NCBI GenBank assembly: GCA_046582495.1
Contig: JAYGEG010000176.1
Coordinates: forward strand, 1-17,244
DNA length: 17,244 bases
From: TMED23 sp913054205
Lineage (GTDB): Bacteria; Pseudomonadota; Alphaproteobacteria; Rhodospirillales; UBA2165
Direction of reading: 5' to 3'
The notes under the pieces were generated by a model, which was given only the letters and a program-made list of their open reading frames with translations, did not search any database and had not been told where the DNA came from. How positions within the stretch are numbered: position 1 is the first letter of the stretch; the number at the start of each line of letters is the position of its first letter. Positions 14,442 to 17,244 of this stretch are shown here, one piece after another. A program made the position numbers and the translations under genes.

Positions 14442-14620
14442 CTCTCAATTTCCCGCGCTTCATCGGCGAGCATTATGGGAATGCCATCGCGGATGGGAAA
14501 AGCGAGCTTGGCGGCGTCGCTGATCAGTTCTTGTTTCTCGGCGTCATAGCGCAGCGGTTCCTTGGTCACCGGACACACTAGAATTTCAAGCAGCTTTGGG
14601 TCTACAGTTTGAGTGTTCAT
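14438..14620 (-). CDS. Trm112-family small protein
   Basis: 60 residues. Trm112-like proteins are small zinc-ribbon-type partners or activators; the eukaryotic relative activates several methyltransferases, while bacterial roles are mostly unknown. Seen: LLEILVCPVTKEPL, then LISDAAKLAFPIRDGIPIML, the family's two conserved blocks. Only one cysteine (C16) remains of the four that bind zinc in complete members, so this one probably does not bind zinc; such loss is frequent in alphaproteobacterial versions. It is the last gene of an operon after the LON-domain gene (9-bp gap), with no strong ribosome-binding site, and is convergent with and overlapping the phosphatase stop by four bases. Confidence 0.85.
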   Translation of the reverse strand: MNTQTVDPKLLEILVCPVTKEPLRYDAEKQELISDAAKLAFPIRDGIPIMLADEAREIES

Positions 14621-14629
14621 ATTGATCGC

Positions 14630-15325
14630 TTAATGTTTCGTTCTGGCTTCGCCGACCGACGCGAGTTCCATTTCCATCAGCGACGTCATCACATCGACCA
14701 TATCGGCCTGATCGCGCGCCTCAAGAATAGCCTGCTTCTCACGGTAATCAAAGGGGTTCATCATGCCAAGCGTGGCAATTAAAAAGCGGTCGTTGGATTT
14801 TTGCAAGCTGTCCCAATCAACCTTAATAGCTTTAAGCTTAAGATAGTCTTTTAAAATAACCAGAAGGCCCTCTCGATTGATGATCGGGTCAGCAAAACTG
14901 AGGTCTTCTTTAAAGTCGACAAAATCGGGTTTTACGCGCCGGTAGCCATTTTGCTCTTCTAATTCAGTTTCTATTTTAAAACGGCAGACGCCTTGGAGGG
15001 TCATTAAAATTCGGCCATCGTCACTTTCAGCAAAAGCAGTGATGCGTCCGGCGCAGCCGATATGGAAAAGCTCCGTCCCTTCTGGCACCGGATCGGGCAG
15101 CATTTTTAGGGGCTGGACCATGCCGATCAGGCGAGACTGTTTCAGGCTATCGAGCACCATGCTCAGATAGCGTGGCTCAAAGATATTGAGCGGCATGCGA
15201 CCGTGTGGCAACAGCATTGCGCCTGGGAGCGGAAAGATCGGCAGGCTATCCGGCAATTCATCGAACGCCAGCCCAAAGGGATCACCAAAATTCCCGTGCG
15301 GGACCCCTTGGGGGTTTTTTGGCAT
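14630..15325 (-). CDS. LON N-terminal (substrate-binding) domain protein
   Basis: 231 residues: only the Lon N-terminal substrate-binding domain is present, with no AAA+ motor or protease domain. Seen: LPIFPLPGAMLLPHGRMPLNIFEPRYLSM at the N-terminus, then IGMVQPL, IGCAGRI and GVCRFKI, typical of the β-barrel, and a helical C-terminal part. In alphaproteobacteria such stand-alone proteins are common; a chaperone or adaptor role is assumed but not shown. Its ATG overlaps the stop of the upstream thioredoxin/TPR gene by one base (TAATG), so translation is coupled, which ties it to protein quality control. It precedes the Trm112-like gene by 9 bp. Confidence 0.9.
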   Translation of the reverse strand: MPKNPQGVPHGNFGDPFGLAFDELPDSLPIFPLPGAMLLPHGRMPLNIFEPRYLSMVLDSLKQSRLIGMVQPLKMLPDPVPEGTELFHIGCAGRITAFAESDDGRILMTLQGVCRFKIETELEEQNGYRRVKPDFVDFKEDLSFADPIINREGLLVILKDYLKLKAIKVDWDSLQKSNDRFLIATLGMMNPFDYREKQAILEARDQADMVDVMTSLMEMELASVGEARTKH

Positions 15326-16266
15326 TAGGAGAACAACACCGCCGACAATTTGCGGCGACCTTCAACCGTCAAGGGATCAGCATGACCAAGGGCTTCGAAG
15401 ATTTTTAAAAGCTGTTCTCGCGCAGCATCGCTATTCCAGGTGCGGTTGCGTTTGATAATCTCAACCAGCTCATCTATCGCTTCTTCTGTTTGGCCGCCGC
15501 CATATAGAGCCAAGGCATAATCATAGCGCGCCTGATGGTCATCCGGATTGGCATCAACGGCGATTTTTAACTCATCTGCAGCGCCGGTGTCAGCCGTTTG
15601 TTCATCAAGCTCCAATGCGGTTTGCACAGCTGAAACCGGTGCACTGGTGAGCACGTCTTCTGTGAGCCCGGCAAGATAGCTCCGCGCCTGATCCATTTCT
15701 CCGGCCGCCATCAGACATTTCATAATACCAGCATGGGCATCGGCATTGGTCGAATCGGACGCCAAAACTTGATTGAAAATAGCGCTGGCTGTTGTCGGAT
15801 CGCCGCCATCCATCAAACCGGCGGCTTGTTCCAATGCCTGTTCAATCGGCGAGCCGTTGCCGTCGGTGAGTTTTTCAATAAATTGACGCAATTGGCTTTC
15901 CGGCAGCGCGCCGTTAAACGCGTCTGCAGGCTTGCCATCTTTAAAGGCATAAACCATCGGAATTGATTGCACGCGCAATTGCTGAGCCAAGGCCTGGTTT
16001 TCATCAATGTTGATTTTAACCATCCGAACCTGGCCGCCATATTCATTGACGAGCTTTTCCAATACGGGTGTCAGCTGTTTACAAGGGCCACACCAAGGCG
16101 CCCAGAAATCAACAATCACCGGCACCTCGGCCGACGCATTGATGACATCTTCGCCAAAGTGCTCGGTGTCGGAATCTATGATTAATCCGCCGGTTGCTGC
16201 TGGTGCGCCGCCAATTTCTCCAGAGTCTGGATTGATTGGACCATCACCATCTATGATTTCTGTCAT
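15325..16266 (-). CDS. cnoX: Thioredoxin-domain/TPR protein, CnoX (YbbN)-like
   Basis: 313 residues. A thioredoxin domain at about 30–135 keeps an active-site WCGPC motif (C59, C62), with the cis-proline loop SIPMVYAF. The C-terminal half (about 140–300) is α-helical with TPR-like repeats (ASAIFNQVLASDSTNADAHAG, DDHQARYDYALALYGGGQTEEA). This architecture matches CnoX, a chaperedoxin that holds unfolding proteins during oxidative or chlorine stress and passes them to GroEL or DnaK. E. coli CnoX lacks a working CxxC; the intact CGPC here suggests real thiol-disulfide activity, as in other alphaproteobacteria. A weak AAGG precedes the ATG. First gene of the cnoX–LON–trm112 operon. Confidence 0.9.
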   Translation of the reverse strand: MTEIIDGDGPINPDSGEIGGAPAATGGLIIDSDTEHFGEDVINASAEVPVIVDFWAPWCGPCKQLTPVLEKLVNEYGGQVRMVKINIDENQALAQQLRVQSIPMVYAFKDGKPADAFNGALPESQLRQFIEKLTDGNGSPIEQALEQAAGLMDGGDPTTASAIFNQVLASDSTNADAHAGIMKCLMAAGEMDQARSYLAGLTEDVLTSAPVSAVQTALELDEQTADTGAADELKIAVDANPDDHQARYDYALALYGGGQTEEAIDELVEIIKRNRTWNSDAAREQLLKIFEALGHADPLTVEGRRKLSAVLFS

Positions 16267-16356
16267 ATTAAGGCCTTCATTTCATTTTTTGGGTTATTTG
16301 AGCTTCTATAAGGCATAATTGGCACAAGAAACAAGCCTTGCAAGTTTTTATGGGCC

Positions 16357-16890
16357 TTAAATAGAAATCACCCGGACATCGTGCCCGCATTCTTTCAAAA
16401 AACGCAGTAAATCATCGGATTTTATCATTGTCGTCGCGGCGTTATGGAGCGGATGATAATTAAGCTTCTCGAAAGCCAGCATTTCTGCGTCCAAAACAAA
16501 TTGCACGGCCTTTGAGGTCTCATTAATGGCCGAAAACGGTGTGACCGAGCCGGGCTCAACGCCTAAATACTCTTTCATATATTCTGGTTTTCCAAAAGAC
16601 AGCCGCGCTGCGCCCAAGGTTTTCTGTAGCTCGTTCATGTTGACGCGCTTTTCTTCTAGGGTAATGAACAGCCAAAAGACGCCTTTTTTATCTTTTAAAA
16701 ACAAATTTTTGCAGTGACCGTCCGCCCATTTTTCTGGCATTTCGGACATCTCGAGGCGTGCCGCCTGACTTTCCTCGACGGTGTGTAAGGGCTGGTGCCG
16801 ATGGGTCGTGTGCGGGATGCCGAGTGCATCGAGGCGATCGAAGAGATCTTGTTCAGTCGCGGCAGGGTTCTGGGATATGTCTTGGTTCAT
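16357..16890 (-). CDS. YbaK/ProX-type aminoacyl-tRNA deacylase
   Basis: About 177 residues from ATG 16890; an in-frame TTG at 16926 gives 12 more residues, but neither has a good ribosome-binding site and the shorter form starts like relatives. The family hydrolyses mischarged tRNAs in trans; ProX-type members clear Ala-tRNA(Pro). Seen: LFDRLDALGIPHTTHRH, then GHCKNLFLKDKKG with the conserved lysine of the pocket, SFGKPEYMKEYLGVEPGSVTPF (the GXXXP-type loop) and YHPLHNAATT near the C-terminus. These fit the ProX/PrdX branch better than YbaK itself, which is shorter. It stands alone between the cnoX operon (90-bp gap) and the tRNA gene. It is not fused to ProRS. Confidence 0.88.
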   Translation of the reverse strand: MNQDISQNPAATEQDLFDRLDALGIPHTTHRHQPLHTVEESQAARLEMSEMPEKWADGHCKNLFLKDKKGVFWLFITLEEKRVNMNELQKTLGAARLSFGKPEYMKEYLGVEPGSVTPFSAINETSKAVQFVLDAEMLAFEKLNYHPLHNAATTMIKSDDLLRFLKECGHDVRVISI

Positions 16891-16963
16891 GGATGCCACT
16901 TTAGTCAGCCAATTGACCGTTCTCAAGGAAGGAAAAAGAATAATTTCTAATTGAAGATGGCTC

Positions 16964-16991
16964 TTGCAAAGCCGGGTTTGATGACTATTAT
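16964..16991 (+). promoter_or_regulatory. Candidate sigma-70 promoter of the tRNA-Gly gene
   Basis: TTGCAA (16964–16969) and TATTAT (16986–16991) are separated by 16 bases, a good −35/−10 pair. Transcription would begin near 16998, about 45 bases before the mature tRNA. A GCGCCC stretch follows the −10, consistent with a stringently controlled GC-rich discriminator. Confidence 0.6.
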
Positions 16992-17042
16992 GCGCCCACT
17001 TCCCGAGCAGTTGTTACTTTCAGAGGCGCTTCGGGTCAAGAT

Positions 17043-17117
17043 GCGGGCGTAGCTCAGGGGTAGAGCGCAACCTTGCCAAGGTTGAAGTCGTGAGTTCGAA
17101 TCTCATCGCCCGCTCCA
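17043..17117 (+). tRNA. tRNA-Gly (anticodon GCC), CCA encoded
   Basis: A complete cloverleaf: acceptor stem GCGGGCG/CGCCCGC, D-stem GCTC/GAGC, anticodon stem CAACC/GGTTG with loop TTGCCAA (anticodon GCC at 17075–17077), five-base variable loop, and T-stem GTGAG/CTCAT with loop TTCGAAT. The discriminator T is at 17114 and the CCA end is encoded (17115–17117). It reads GGC and GGU glycine codons. A T-rich stretch follows. Confidence 0.97.
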
Positions 17118-17180
17118 ATTTCTTATTTATTTTCAATGAATTATCAAATTATTGATATTCAGAGCAGCCCTATTCTTTTT

Positions 17181-17202
17181 GTGGGGAAGCATTAGGGAAG
17201 CA
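17181..17202 (+). repeat. Short direct repeat GGGAAGCA after the tRNA gene
   Basis: GGGAAGCA occurs twice, at 17184–17191 and 17195–17202, 11 bases apart. The 127 bases after the tRNA contain no gene I can recognise. tRNA 3' ends are common integration sites, but no integrase and no copy of the tRNA end are seen before the window stops. Confidence 0.35.
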
Positions 17203-17244
17203 CAAGCGCCGATTTAAGACTTCCAGTTACGGGATTTAGAATAG

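Noticed and set aside
1..17244. CRISPR array, insertion sequence or prophage
   Set aside because: No regularly spaced repeats, transposase, integrase or phage genes were seen on either strand.

Overview
The window looks like chromosomal core sequence from an alphaproteobacterium of moderate GC content. The indications are the xth–lolA–ftsK run, a DUF1127 small protein, a Trm112-like peptide with few cysteines, a thioredoxin/TPR–LON-domain–Trm112 operon and two GlnK/AmtB pairs. The species cannot be named from this sequence. Apart from the far right edge, just beyond a tRNA gene, nothing suggests a mobile element, and there is no CRISPR array.

Layout: (1) 1–855, the 3' part of a membrane-anchored class III nucleotide cyclase on the + strand, cut by the window edge. 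(2) 863–5207, a minus-strand block of ftsK, lolA and xth; between lolA and xth lie two tandem intrinsic terminators preceded by a structured stretch that may be a small RNA. (3) 5363–7056, a divergent pair: a DUF1127 small protein (−) and a MocR-type regulator (+), sharing a control region with five TGACAAT boxes. The regulator is split by a small deletion and is probably a pseudogene. (4) 7066–8259, a DapC-like aminotransferase (−). (5) 8386–12115, a nitrogen-sensing block all on the minus strand in the order glnK–amtB / amtB–glnK: two operons, each with a terminator and candidate sigma-54-like promoter sequences. (6) 12388–14441, a plus-strand operon of a UbiH-type flavin hydroxylase and an inositol-monophosphatase-family enzyme. 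(7) 14438–16266, a minus-strand operon of a CnoX-like thioredoxin/TPR protein, a stand-alone LON N-terminal domain protein and a Trm112-like peptide. (8) 16357–16890, a YbaK/ProX-type aminoacyl-tRNA deacylase (−). (9) tRNA-Gly(GCC) at 17043–17117 (+), followed by 127 bases without a recognisable gene.

How the genes work together: the strongest functional unit is the doubled ammonium-transport/PII module. In the family, GlnK plugs AmtB when nitrogen is plentiful. Here two paralogous pairs sit head to tail with inverted internal gene order and have proteins with identical T-loops. The other genes are housekeeping: chromosome segregation, lipoprotein export, DNA repair, ubiquinone synthesis, proteostasis, translation quality control and lysine/cell-wall precursor synthesis. 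I did not find a convincing new multi-gene system. The items most worth a second look are the candidate sRNA region (about 1792–1925), the broken MocR gene with its operator cluster, and the control regions of the two amtB operons.
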